Shown: positions 49,234 through 57,317 of the stretch, in pieces | Position numbering within the stretch: the first letter of the stretch is position 1 | Layout of the letters: every line of letters begins with the position of its first letter | Origin: Halobacteriovorax sp. | Lineage (GTDB): Bacteria > Bdellovibrionota > Bacteriovoracia > Bacteriovoracales > Bacteriovoracaceae | Assembly: GCA_002720865.1 (NCBI GenBank) | Contig: PBIO01000014.1 | Location: forward strand, 620,001 to 684,000 | DNA: 64,000 nucleotides | Reading direction: 5' to 3' | Position numbers and translations under genes: made by a program | Notes under the pieces: generated by a model | Told to the model about the DNA's origin: nothing | The model's input: only the letters and a program-made list of their open reading frames with translations | Databases searched by the model: none

Positions 49234-49770
49234 GTGAACAGTTTAAAAATGTTTCTGATTATATTATTTGTTTTGTCTCCATCTAAGTGCCTTAGTTCTT
49301 ATTTTGTAGGTTTGAATTCAACTTATTCTGCTAAAAATTCACATCCTGAACATCACAATGATCCGCCTGCTTTAGGTAAAGTTAACTTTGGAGGCTCGAT
49401 AGGACATATTTCAGAAACCACAATAAAGAAAAAAATAGGAGTACAAGGAAAAATTATGATTTCTTTTGATAATGTGGAAATTATTGATCCTAGGGATAAC
49501 GTTACTAAGAGCGATGCAATTTCCAGTGTAAAGTTTGGTTTAAATTTCTTTTCAAATTTCCCCGTATTTGGGAACTTTATGCTTGGAGTCTCTGCAAATA
49601 ATTTTTCTCAAAAGATAAATGAGAGAGAATTTATATTGGGAATCTGTTACTCCGTTGGACTAGGCTTTAGATTTGGACCATTTGATTTATTAACTTCCCT
49701 TGAAAATAGTGACTTAGGACCAACAGGTAAACTTAGATTTTTCTCAACATCTCTAATTTTAAATTTTTAA
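49234..49770 (+). CDS. Exported beta-barrel-like protein of unknown function
   Basis: 178 residues from a GTG; an ATG at 49249 would give a shorter start. Signal peptide (MFLIILFVLSPSKCLSS) is followed by alternating strands rich in Phe, Gly and Ser and a terminal SLILNF ending in Phe, the usual outer-membrane barrel signature. Not a named family. It is the only gene in the 705-bp segment bounded by the 151-bp repeats. A TATAAT box 6 nt before the GTG leaves almost no 5' UTR, so the mRNA may be leaderless or use the ATG. Confidence 0.6.
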   Translation: MNSLKMFLIILFVLSPSKCLSSYFVGLNSTYSAKNSHPEHHNDPPALGKVNFGGSIGHISETTIKKKIGVQGKIMISFDNVEIIDPRDNVTKSDAISSVKFGLNFFSNFPVFGNFMLGVSANNFSQKINEREFILGICYSVGLGFRFGPFDLLTSLENSDLGPTGKLRFFSTSLILNF

Positions 49771-49784
49771 TGTTACTTTCGTTT

Positions 49785-49935
49785 GGAATCGACCGCTTTT
49801 CATCTTAAAGATATTTAAGTTTTCTGGTGTAGCTCTCTTTCCTGCAAAGAGAGTAAATTTTAACGTGAGACAAGGATAACTCAATCAATATTGCGTTCTT
49901 GAAACAAAATTTTCATTTCTACAAGTAACCAGGTA
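49785..49935 (+). repeat. 151-bp direct repeat, copy B
   Basis: A second copy of the YidC-like gene's last codons and following sequence, about 94% identical to copy A by eye. It starts 14 nt after the barrel gene stop. The coding part is a remnant, not attached to any ORF. Confidence 0.95.
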
Positions 49936-49992
49936 TCAGGGTAAATTTGAGAAAGACACTTTTAAATAGCCTTATTTCAGTCATTTATGACT

Positions 49993-50015
49993 TCAAATTT
50001 TGTAAAGTAATTTGA
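49993..50015. promoter_or_regulatory. Inverted repeat before the S1 protease gene
   Basis: TCAAATT (49993-49999) and AATTTGA (50009-50015) flank a 9-nt spacer. AGTCATTTATGACT, a second palindrome, lies just upstream. Both are operator candidates. Confidence 0.4.
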
Positions 50016-50036
50016 TCAACTATCCGATACCTATAT

Positions 50037-51347
50037 GTGAACTTCAAACTTTCTTTATTGATACTGATTTTTATTTTACCTAGCGTAAATGCAAGTGATT
50101 TCGATAAATTCGATAATCTCGTCCACATCATAAAAGTTAAATCTAAGAAGGGTGGGAGTCATACTGCCAGTGGAACGGGGTTTGTTATTGGAAAGAATGG
50201 AAAACTTATTACCAATTATCATGTGATTTCGAAGCTTTTTAAAAAAGGAAAGATTAACGATAAGTACAAAATATACGTAAAAATAGGTAAAAAAGAATTT
50301 TTGGCAAAAATACTTAAGATTGATATTTTGAGTGATCTTGCTCTTATTGAAATCCCACATAAATTTAAATCAACCGTATCTATAGCTAGTAGAGAAATTG
50401 GTAAGGGAGAAAAAATTTATTCCCTCGGTTATCATGACAAAGAGTTTTTAGCGATTAATCAAGGAACTTTTAGTGATTATATCATAGATCAAGCAAACAA
50501 TTTAATGGCACTTTCTATCCCTCTCAATCGAGGAATGTCTGGGGGGCCTATTCTAAATACACGCTTCAAAGTTATTGGAGTGAATGTGATGAAGAATACG
50601 GATCGAGAATCTTCAGGTTATGGGATAAATAGGAAAAAACTTATTAAGTTTATTAAGGAAAGCGAGGATTTAGACCCTAATGTGTCCCTTGAAGAAATTC
50701 TATCAAAGCAAGTTAGTGAGACCTACGGAAGAGTAATTGCGTCTATAAATAATACGAAAGATCATCAAGATTTAAATAATTGGAAAACTCCAGATATGGA
50801 ACATTTTCTATATTGTGGTGAGTTTGATGATGATGAGAACTTTAATAATGATGTCGATGATAAAGATAAAGATCAGATATTAGCGAAGTATAAAGTATGT
50901 CAAATGGACTACAGGAAGGTTCCACTAGCGGCAATGGGAAGTGATATAAAAATCAGTTACGCGATTGTGAATTTTAAGGGCAGTCAAAATACAAGACCGG
51001 TTACTTATTATAATTATATCAATAACCAGTTTAAGTTTGAAAAATTTAAAAACATTTTTCAGAATGATAAATTCTCCTGCAAAAAAGACCATATTGAAAA
51101 CTCTCATGGAGTTTCTTTTAAATTATCAATTTGTGCATTCAAGTATGAAAGGGTGCCGAGTTATATTAAAGACAAAAATTATTATAAATTTGATGTTAAA
51201 TCAATAACGATGAATCCTGAGCTGGATGATATTCTAATCAATCTTCAGTTTAGTGGAGAACCACATCTAGCAAAATCGATAATAAAAAGTGTGTTAGAGA
51301 ACATCTATAAAATTAAGAAGGATAGAACAATTGCACAAGATGAATGA
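50037..51347 (+). CDS. Exported trypsin-like (S1/DegP-type) serine protease with unknown C-terminal domain
   Basis: 436 residues from GTG. Signal peptide (1-18). The protease domain (~20-215) has the triad in KLITNYHVIS (His), DILSDLALIEIP (Asp) and NRGMSGGPIL (Ser). The Ser motif has GMSGG rather than GNSGG. No PDZ is apparent. The C-terminal ~220 residues are Asp/Lys/Asn-rich with CGEFDDDENFNNDVDD and several cysteines, and match nothing I know. It overlaps the next gene by 8 nt, so the membrane protein is likely its partner. It is AT-rich. Confidence 0.8.
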   Translation: MNFKLSLLILIFILPSVNASDFDKFDNLVHIIKVKSKKGGSHTASGTGFVIGKNGKLITNYHVISKLFKKGKINDKYKIYVKIGKKEFLAKILKIDILSDLALIEIPHKFKSTVSIASREIGKGEKIYSLGYHDKEFLAINQGTFSDYIIDQANNLMALSIPLNRGMSGGPILNTRFKVIGVNVMKNTDRESSGYGINRKKLIKFIKESEDLDPNVSLEEILSKQVSETYGRVIASINNTKDHQDLNNWKTPDMEHFLYCGEFDDDENFNNDVDDKDKDQILAKYKVCQMDYRKVPLAAMGSDIKISYAIVNFKGSQNTRPVTYYNYINNQFKFEKFKNIFQNDKFSCKKDHIENSHGVSFKLSICAFKYERVPSYIKDKNYYKFDVKSITMNPELDDILINLQFSGEPHLAKSIIKSVLENIYKIKKDRTIAQDE

Positions 51348-52053
51348 TGAAAATGACATTGTCCCCGTAGATGAAAACTTGCCGATGAATGCAGATTCAA
51401 TCTCGCCTAAGCAATTGGATTACCTAGAGCTTATAATGGAGAAAATGTACCATCATCAGTTCCGTCATATAAAGCTCATAACATGGGAGTTTGTATACAA
51501 ATGGGCATTAATTTTACTTTCAATAATAATCTTTCAAAAATTCTATGTTCTTAACTTAAAGCTTTCTGAGTCCCTCTACGAAGGTTTTTACTATTCATGG
51601 GGTGTTCTTTTTACTGCAGGAACTTTTTCAGTTTTGTCTAAGTGTATAACAAGCCTTTACTACTTTAAGAATATCTTATTGAGAGTTATTCAAGTTCTTG
51701 TAATAGATTCACTATTTGAATTAGTTAGACCTTTTAGTTTAGGATTGAATCGATTTTCTATTGAAGCTGAGGTTGTTGTAAACATTCTAAGTCTAATACT
51801 TTCTGTAGTTTGTCTTTATTATATTATGGTTTCTTTTGTTCCGTATAAATGGATTAAAAGAGCAACTAAATTTTACGTCGCATTTTCAGTATTTATTGCC
51901 CTTACAATTCCAGTTAATGATGGATTAAAGCACATGGTTTTCTTGGACAACGAGGTAAAAGTTTACTCTGACTCTGAAAAAAGAAATAGCAGGTCAGTTG
52001 CAGAGATCGAGAGCATGATCGACGAAGTTATAAAGGATCTTGAAGTTCAATAG
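51340..52053 (+). CDS. Four-helix membrane protein, partner of the upstream protease
   Basis: 237 residues from the ATG at 51340, which overlaps the protease stop by 8 nt; a TTG at 51331 is an alternative. An acidic N-terminal ~45 residues is followed by hydrophobic segments at about 50-70, 82-100, 140-165 and 178-195, and a charged C-terminal tail. No family is recognised. Coupling suggests a signal or substrate relation with the protease, for example a membrane-bound target. It is the last accessory gene before the tRNA genes. Confidence 0.6.
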   Translation: MNDENDIVPVDENLPMNADSISPKQLDYLELIMEKMYHHQFRHIKLITWEFVYKWALILLSIIIFQKFYVLNLKLSESLYEGFYYSWGVLFTAGTFSVLSKCITSLYYFKNILLRVIQVLVIDSLFELVRPFSLGLNRFSIEAEVVVNILSLILSVVCLYYIMVSFVPYKWIKRATKFYVAFSVFIALTIPVNDGLKHMVFLDNEVKVYSDSEKRNSRSVAEIESMIDEVIKDLEVQ

Positions 52054-52125
52054 TCATATGAGTACTACTAAAGCTGATTCTACCCTTCCATGCGAACAAA
52101 TCATTTTAGGCCGGGACGCGTAGGC

Positions 52126-52152
52126 AAAAAAAAAGCCCCGCAAACGCGAGGC
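52126..52152 (-). terminator. Rho-independent terminator of the tRNA operon
   Basis: On the minus strand GCCTCGC pairs with GCGGGGC (52135-52152, one G-U), loop GTTT, then a run of nine T. Confidence 0.9.
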
Positions 52153-52165
52153 TTCTTTTTTAAAT

Positions 52166-52243
52166 TGGTACTCCGTAGGGGATTCGAACCCCTGTTACCG
52201 CCGTGAAAAGGCGGTGTCCTAGACCGGGCTAGACGAACGGAGC
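52166..52243 (-). tRNA. tRNA-Glu (anticodon TTC)
   Basis: Minus strand: acceptor GCTCCGT/ACGGAGT (first pair G-U), anticodon stem CCGCC/GGCGG with loop TTTTCAC giving TTC, T-arm with GGTTCGAATCC, and encoded CCA at 52166-52168. It is the second gene of a tRNA-Lys/tRNA-Glu transcript. Confidence 0.95.
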
Positions 52244-52342
52244 ATATCTGGACTACTTCTTGAAAACATCTGTGGAGGTGATTCCAAGAGCTAGTCCAAA
52301 AATGGTTTGCCTCGAAAGCTAGTACCAATTCGGTGTTTTTAA

Positions 52343-52419
52343 TGGTGAACCCTCTGCGACTCGAACGCAGGACCCTCTCCTTAAAAGGGAGATGCTCTAA
52401 CCAACTGAGCTAAGGGTCC
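52343..52419 (-). tRNA. tRNA-Lys (anticodon TTT)
   Basis: Minus strand, 77 nt. Acceptor GGACCCT/AGGGTTC, D-arm GCTC/GAGC, anticodon stem TCTCC/GGAGA with loop CTTTTAA giving TTT, T-arm CTGCG/CGCAG, and encoded CCA at 52343-52345. Confidence 0.95.
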
Positions 52420-52439
52420 ACATTTAAAACGTAAGAAGG

Positions 52440-52468
52440 AATGTAGTTTTCTCGGGCTTTTTTGTCAA
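52440..52468 (-). promoter_or_regulatory. Sigma-70-type promoter of the tRNA operon
   Basis: On the minus strand TTGACA (52463-52468) and TACATT (52440-52445) are 17 nt apart, 20 nt before tRNA-Lys. Confidence 0.75.
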
Positions 52469-52509
52469 TTTGAAATGTAAGTAATTTTGCACCTTTGTCA
52501 GAAAATTTC

Positions 52510-52538
52510 TTGCGCATTGGGAGAGGGCTTACTAGATT
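52510..52538 (+). promoter_or_regulatory. Candidate promoter of mtaB
   Basis: TTGCGC (52510-52515) and TAGATT (52533-52538), spacer 17 nt. The expected start near 52545 leaves a 5' UTR of about 9 nt, and no Shine-Dalgarno is present. Confidence 0.5.
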
Positions 52539-52553
52539 GGGCACCTGCAAAAT

Positions 52554-53867
52554 ATGAGTGAATCAAACGAAAACATATTGACTGGTGAAAAGAAGAGAGT
52601 GGCCGTCCATACTCTGGGCTGTCGTCTGAATTTCTCTGAAACTGGCTCTATTTCCCAAGGATTCGCCGATCGTGGCTATGAGATCGTGCCTTTTGGGGAA
52701 GAAGCTGAGGTTACTTTTATCAACACCTGCACAGTGACGGATGACGCTGATTCAAGCTGTAGGAGCCTTATACGTAAGGCTCACCGATCTTCGCCAGAAG
52801 GGAAGATTGTGGTAGCGGGTTGCTACGCCCAAATGGACCCGAAAACTATTTCTGGGATGCAGGGCGTTGATTTAGTCTTAGGAACTTCTGAAAAATATAA
52901 GGTTTTTGATTATCTTGGTGAGGAAGAAGAGCAGGTTGTGGCCGTAGATAAAACAAATTTGTTTTGGGGCGCTTCAACAAGTCCTGCCGATAATCACACC
53001 CGCGCTTTTTTAAAAATTCAGGATGGCTGCAATTATGTGTGCAGCTTTTGCATTATTCCCCAGGCCAGAGGCAGATCTCGGACTATCACCGTGGATCAGG
53101 CCGTTTCAGAGGCTCAAGCTTTAGTTGAGAACGGCTTTAAGGAGATAGTGCTTACTGGAGTTAATATTGGTGAGTACGAGTCCACAAGCGGAGAAAAGCT
53201 CACTGATTTAGTTCGAAGAATTTTGGCCATTGAAGGACTTAAGAGATTACGTCTTTCTTCGGTGGAGCCAAACACGATTACTGATGAGCTTTTGGATGTA
53301 CTGGAAGCTTCAGATAAGTTTATGGATCATTTTCATATCCCCATGCAAAGTGGCTGCGATGAGATTTTAACGTCCATGAAAAGAAAATATGATGTGGCCT
53401 TTTATAAGGAGATTATAAATAAGATCCTTTTAAGATTTCCAAATGCTGCCATTGGGGCGGATATGATTGTTGGCTATCCGGGTGAAACCGAGGAGCAGTT
53501 TAAGGAAACTTATAATCTGGCCAAAGAGCTTCCCATTACTCACTTCCATGTTTTTCCTTACTCAAAGAGAAAGGGAACCATTGCGGCGAGATCTGAAAAT
53601 CATATTCATCAAGCAGTGAAGAAGGAGAGATCCCGCGCTCTTCATATGTTTGGAGAGGCCAAGCTTGCCATGCTTTCAGAAGATATGGTGGGAACTTCTA
53701 CTGAGGTGTTATTTGAGCGCCGAAATAAGGAAGGCTTCTTCGGTGGATATAGTACGAATTTCGTTAAAGTTTTTGTTAAGACGGATTCCGATTTAAAGAA
53801 TGAAATCCGCCGCGTGCATCTTACGAGCTTTAGAGATGGAAAGCTCTACGGTGAGCTGATTCAATAA
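52554..53867 (+). CDS. mtaB: tRNA (t6A37-C2)-methylthiotransferase MtaB
   Basis: 437 residues. The N-terminal UPF0004 domain binds one cluster through HTLGCRLN, NTCTVT and VAGCYAQ. The radical-SAM domain has the CxxxCxxC motif in CNYVCSFCIIPQARG. A C-terminal TRAM-like region is at ~375-437. It converts t6A37 to ms2t6A37 in tRNAs reading ANN codons. The HTLGCRLN form separates MtaB from MiaB and RimO. It shares a divergent promoter region with the tRNA-Lys/Glu genes. Confidence 0.93.
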   Translation: MSESNENILTGEKKRVAVHTLGCRLNFSETGSISQGFADRGYEIVPFGEEAEVTFINTCTVTDDADSSCRSLIRKAHRSSPEGKIVVAGCYAQMDPKTISGMQGVDLVLGTSEKYKVFDYLGEEEEQVVAVDKTNLFWGASTSPADNHTRAFLKIQDGCNYVCSFCIIPQARGRSRTITVDQAVSEAQALVENGFKEIVLTGVNIGEYESTSGEKLTDLVRRILAIEGLKRLRLSSVEPNTITDELLDVLEASDKFMDHFHIPMQSGCDEILTSMKRKYDVAFYKEIINKILLRFPNAAIGADMIVGYPGETEEQFKETYNLAKELPITHFHVFPYSKRKGTIAARSENHIHQAVKKERSRALHMFGEAKLAMLSEDMVGTSTEVLFERRNKEGFFGGYSTNFVKVFVKTDSDLKNEIRRVHLTSFRDGKLYGELIQ

Positions 53868-53874
53868 CTAATTA

Positions 53875-54297
53875 CTATTCAAGCCTTGTTGAGAAAGCCC
53901 GATTCCCTTTTCTATCTCTAAATTTTAGAAGCGATTGAGAACCATCTTTTCTCGTAATGGTAAAGGTATAATCCATGTCTACGTCAAAGGTAAGAATTTT
54001 TCTAAAAGCGGTTAGCTTAAGTACGCCATTATCGTATTTCCAAGTTCCTTCTCCGTCACCTAGGTTTTCAAGATTGTAATAAAACTTGCCGTCGCTGTAG
54101 AGGGCAAGCTCGATTGGGTAATCGTTATTCACAATTTTTTTGTCGATACTTAGGTTCGGTTGATCGGGTTTTGGTTTTTGATTGATGAACTGGTCATAAT
54201 CAGACTTCGACTTTTCAAATACAATAAGCTCACCTTTTTCTTTCTTTAGGCCGCAGCTAGCAAAAAGGAAAACGGTGAGCAGTAAAACTAATTTCAA
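53875..54297 (-). CDS. Lipoprotein of unknown function behind purA
   Basis: 140 residues: lipobox FASCGLKK (Cys15), then a ~120-residue domain with LALYSDGKFYYNLENLGDGEGTWKYDNGVLKLTA. This resembles the short beta-sheet lipocalin-like domains that compare computed and control states, but no family is certain. The ATG overlaps the purA stop by 4 nt, so it is translated with purA, although a functional link is not obvious. Confidence 0.65.
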   Translation of the reverse strand: MKLVLLLTVFLFASCGLKKEKGELIVFEKSKSDYDQFINQKPKPDQPNLSIDKKIVNNDYPIELALYSDGKFYYNLENLGDGEGTWKYDNGVLKLTAFRKILTFDVDMDYTFTITRKDGSQSLLKFRDRKGNRAFSTRLE

Positions 54298-55568
54298 TTG
54301 AAGTACTCCTTCTTGAATTTAATTTCAGATCTTTCCGGTCCATAAGCAAGAATTCCAACAGGAATGCCAATGAACTTTTCAATCGTTTCGATATAAGTTT
54401 TTAAAGTGTCGCTTAGATTATCTGTTTCAAAAGTGTCTTTGAAACATTCCATTTCTACATAGATTGGCTCTACTTGAGAAAGGTCAATTCCTGGGTAAGC
54501 ACAGTCAATTGTCTGGCCTTTATACTTGTAACCAGTACAGATTTTAAGAGTGTCTACATGGCATAAGACATCAAGCTTTGTTAGAGCGATGGAAGTCATG
54601 TTTGAGGCTTTAACGGTGTATTTTAGGAGGGGAAGGTCAAGCCAACCACATCTTCTTTTACGTCCCGTGGTAGCGCCGAACTCACCACCGATGGTTTGAA
54701 TTTTTTCTCCTAGTTCATCAAAGAGCTCTGTAGGAAAAGGACCTTCACCAACACGAGTTGTATAGGCCTTAGTGATTCCTAGAACTTCTTGGATTGATTG
54801 ACCTGGAAGACCAGCACCTGTGTAGATTCCTCCAGCTCCAGTGCTAGAAGAAGTTACGAAGGGGTATGATCCATAGTCGATATCAAGAAGAACACCTTGA
54901 GCGCCTTCGTAAAGGACTTTTTTATTTTCTCTAAGGGCATGATCAAGGAAGCTAAAAGTATCAGTTAAGTAAGGAGCGACATTCTTTCCAAGTTTGAAAA
55001 GATGCTCAGCTTCTTCTTCTACTGTTGGAAAGTCTGAACCGTAAAGATGCTTAAAGAGAATTTCTTTTTCTTGCAGATTATTTCTTAGCTTTTGAATAAG
55101 AAGGTCTTTGTCGAGAAGGTCTTTTAATTTAAGTCCCTTTCTTGAAACTTTATCTTCGTAGGCCGGTCCAATTCCTTTTCCGGTGGTACCAATTTTAACA
55201 GGACCTTGGTTTTCTCTAAGTCCATCGAGAAGTTTGTTATATGAAGTGATAACAGCGCAGTTTTCTGAGATCTTTAATTTATCAGGGGTAACTTCAACAC
55301 CTGAATTTCGAACATCTTCAAGTTCCACTTGAAAAGCTTCTGGATCAAAAACTACACCGTGCCCGACAACGGAAGTACAGTGGTCATGTAAGATACCGGA
55401 AGGAATCAGGTGTAGAACAATTTTTTTGTCACCGACAATAATGGTATGTCCGGCGTTATTCCCACCTTGGTAGCGAACAACAACATCACATTTTTGTCCT
55501 AGTAGATCTGTAATTTTACCTTTTCCTTCGTCTCCCCATTGGGAACCGACTATAGCTAGTGATTGCAT
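54294..55568 (-). CDS. purA: Adenylosuccinate synthetase
   Basis: 424 residues, standard. It condenses IMP with aspartate using GTP, the first step to AMP. GSQWGDEGKGKITDLL (P-loop with catalytic Asp), GGNNAGHTI (His), GTTGKGIGPAYEDK, and the C-terminal GRKRRCGWLDLPLLKY are diagnostic. It overlaps the upstream dehydrogenase gene by one nt and the downstream lipoprotein by four, forming one operon. Confidence 0.97.
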   Translation of the reverse strand: MQSLAIVGSQWGDEGKGKITDLLGQKCDVVVRYQGGNNAGHTIIVGDKKIVLHLIPSGILHDHCTSVVGHGVVFDPEAFQVELEDVRNSGVEVTPDKLKISENCAVITSYNKLLDGLRENQGPVKIGTTGKGIGPAYEDKVSRKGLKLKDLLDKDLLIQKLRNNLQEKEILFKHLYGSDFPTVEEEAEHLFKLGKNVAPYLTDTFSFLDHALRENKKVLYEGAQGVLLDIDYGSYPFVTSSSTGAGGIYTGAGLPGQSIQEVLGITKAYTTRVGEGPFPTELFDELGEKIQTIGGEFGATTGRKRRCGWLDLPLLKYTVKASNMTSIALTKLDVLCHVDTLKICTGYKYKGQTIDCAYPGIDLSQVEPIYVEMECFKDTFETDNLSDTLKTYIETIEKFIGIPVGILAYGPERSEIKFKKEYFN

Positions 55569-56515
55569 TAGGCTTTTACCTCGTTTAACAAGTTACTATT
55601 TAAAAAGAATTCACTTAATTGATTAACAACCATTTCCCCAACACGAATTTGAGCTTCTCCAGTGGAGGCCCCAAGGTGAGGAGTCAGAACGAGGTTAGAA
55701 AGTTTTCGAAGAGGTGAGTCTTCTGGAAGAGGTTCAGTTGCAAAAACATCAAAACCAGCCCCTTTAATTTTATTGTTTGAAAGAATATCGTGAAGAGCTT
55801 CTTCATCAACAATCCCGCCGCGGCTGGCGTTGATTAAAACAGCATCTTCTCTCATTGATTCAAGAAGAGATCTATTAACCATTCCTCTTGTGGCGTCCAT
55901 AAGTGGAGTGTGAAGAGAGATGATTTCGCATTCTTTAAAAATTTGCTCTAGATTTTCAGCTTTATTTGCATAGGGAAGATCTGACTTCTCTACAAAGGGA
56001 TCGAAGAAAAGAAGATCTGGCTCAAAACCAGCAAGCCTCTTGGCATAGATTTGACCGATACGACCAAAACCTACAACACCAACTTTTTTATTTGAAAGTT
56101 CAGTTCCAGCAAATTTTGATTTATCCCAGCCACCATTACTCATAGTCGAATGGGCCCAAGCTGTTTTTCTAAGAACAGTCATCGTTAAGGCCATAGCATG
56201 TTCAGCAGCTGAATTATTATTGGCTCCAGGAGTATTTGAAACTTTAACTCCTTTTTGTCCGCAGGCAACTTTATCTATATTATCAGTCCCTTCACCGGCA
56301 CGAATAACGTACTTTAAATTTGGGGCCATTTCTAAAAGGTCTGGGGTTACAGTCGTGGCCGATCTGATAACAAGCCCTTCAGTGGTAGGGAGTAGTTCTT
56401 TTAATTTATCTTGGGTGATTTTTGGTTCTGGGTGAACGTTAAATTGGTCCATTTCCAGCAATTTCGCGAACAAATTTTTGTCAAATCCATCAGCGATGAC
56501 AATTGAGGGTTTCAT
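55568..56515 (-). CDS. D-isomer-specific 2-hydroxyacid dehydrogenase, likely phosphoglycerate dehydrogenase
   Basis: 315 residues, the short form without the C-terminal ACT/regulatory domain of SerA. NAD binding is GVVGFGRIGQIYAKRL. The active-site Arg is in INASRGGIVDEEAL, the Glu in FATEPLPED, and the His in LTPHLGAST. The N-terminal substrate loop, RSATTVTPDLL and RAGEGTDNID, fits 3-phosphoglycerate dehydrogenases, so serine synthesis is likely though not proven. GGAG lies upstream of the ATG. First gene of the purA operon. Confidence 0.87.
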   Translation of the reverse strand: MKPSIVIADGFDKNLFAKLLEMDQFNVHPEPKITQDKLKELLPTTEGLVIRSATTVTPDLLEMAPNLKYVIRAGEGTDNIDKVACGQKGVKVSNTPGANNNSAAEHAMALTMTVLRKTAWAHSTMSNGGWDKSKFAGTELSNKKVGVVGFGRIGQIYAKRLAGFEPDLLFFDPFVEKSDLPYANKAENLEQIFKECEIISLHTPLMDATRGMVNRSLLESMREDAVLINASRGGIVDEEALHDILSNNKIKGAGFDVFATEPLPEDSPLRKLSNLVLTPHLGASTGEAQIRVGEMVVNQLSEFFLNSNLLNEVKA

Positions 56516-56596
56516 TATAATCTCCAGAGATTTACGATTGGTTAACCGTAGCCGATACTAGCTCGAATACTATAGGTAAGAAAAGGTATATTGCTT

Positions 56597-57232
56597 ATGA
56601 CAGAGAATAAAAGAGTCGAAGAGTTTTTCACCCCGCACAATCAGCTTCTTATTCAGCAGAAGAAGGAGTGGACTGAGATCATCACAAACTTCGAAACCCG
56701 TAATAAATACCAAATCTTATCTACGGGGGGAGCTGAGCTTGGCTTTATGGCAGAGCAGGGAAGTGGTTTTGGCGCTATGCTAGCAAGATGGTTTCTACGA
56801 ACGCATCGCCCAATGAAAGTAATGGTCTGGGGAAAAGACCGAGAGGAGTTAATGCAACTAGAGAGACCATTTTTTTGGTTCTTTTCTGACCTGACTGTAA
56901 AAGATTCAGAGGGCAATATTCTTGGGCATGTATATAGAAGGTTTGGGATTCTTCATAAGAAATATGACCTAGCATCAGAAACAGAAAAAGTTTTTGCTAG
57001 AGTCGTCTCACCAATTTGGCGGCTTTGGACTTTCTTTATAAAGGATAATACGGAAAGAGAAATTGGAACCATCTCAAAAAATTGGGGAGGCCTTTTAAAA
57101 GAAATGTTCACAGATGCGGATCGATTCCAAGTTAGTTTTGGTAATCAATCTTGGAAAGAGAAGGCCGTAATTTTTGCAGCAGCAATTAGCATAGATATGG
57201 ATTTCTTTGACGATAATCAACGAAATAATTAA
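56597..57232 (+). CDS. Phospholipid scramblase-like (PLSCR fold) protein
   Basis: 211 residues from the ATG at 56597; TTG at 56591 is possible. The Tubby-like beta-barrel of scramblases is suggested by KYQILSTGGAELGFMAEQGSGFGAMLARWFLRTHRPMKV, with the FLRPHRPF-like acidic/basic turn, then WFFSDLTVKDSEGNILGHVYRRF and the final hydrophobic AVIFAAAISIDMDFFD helix-strand. Bacterial members are widely distributed and mostly unstudied; lipid binding or transfer at the membrane is assumed. Confidence 0.82.
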   Translation: MTENKRVEEFFTPHNQLLIQQKKEWTEIITNFETRNKYQILSTGGAELGFMAEQGSGFGAMLARWFLRTHRPMKVMVWGKDREELMQLERPFFWFFSDLTVKDSEGNILGHVYRRFGILHKKYDLASETEKVFARVVSPIWRLWTFFIKDNTEREIGTISKNWGGLLKEMFTDADRFQVSFGNQSWKEKAVIFAAAISIDMDFFDDNQRNN

Positions 57233-57317
57233 CTCAACTATTCAAAAGCCCCATGAACACTTGATTTATTTCTTATTGCGGGGACTCCAGTGCCTGATAT
57301 AATTAAATTAGGTACTT

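Noticed and set aside
48929-52060. Integron cassette array with attC sites
   Set aside because: The 151-bp repeat contains a chromosomal gene end, lacks attC R/L boxes with GTTRRRY cores, and no integrase gene is present.
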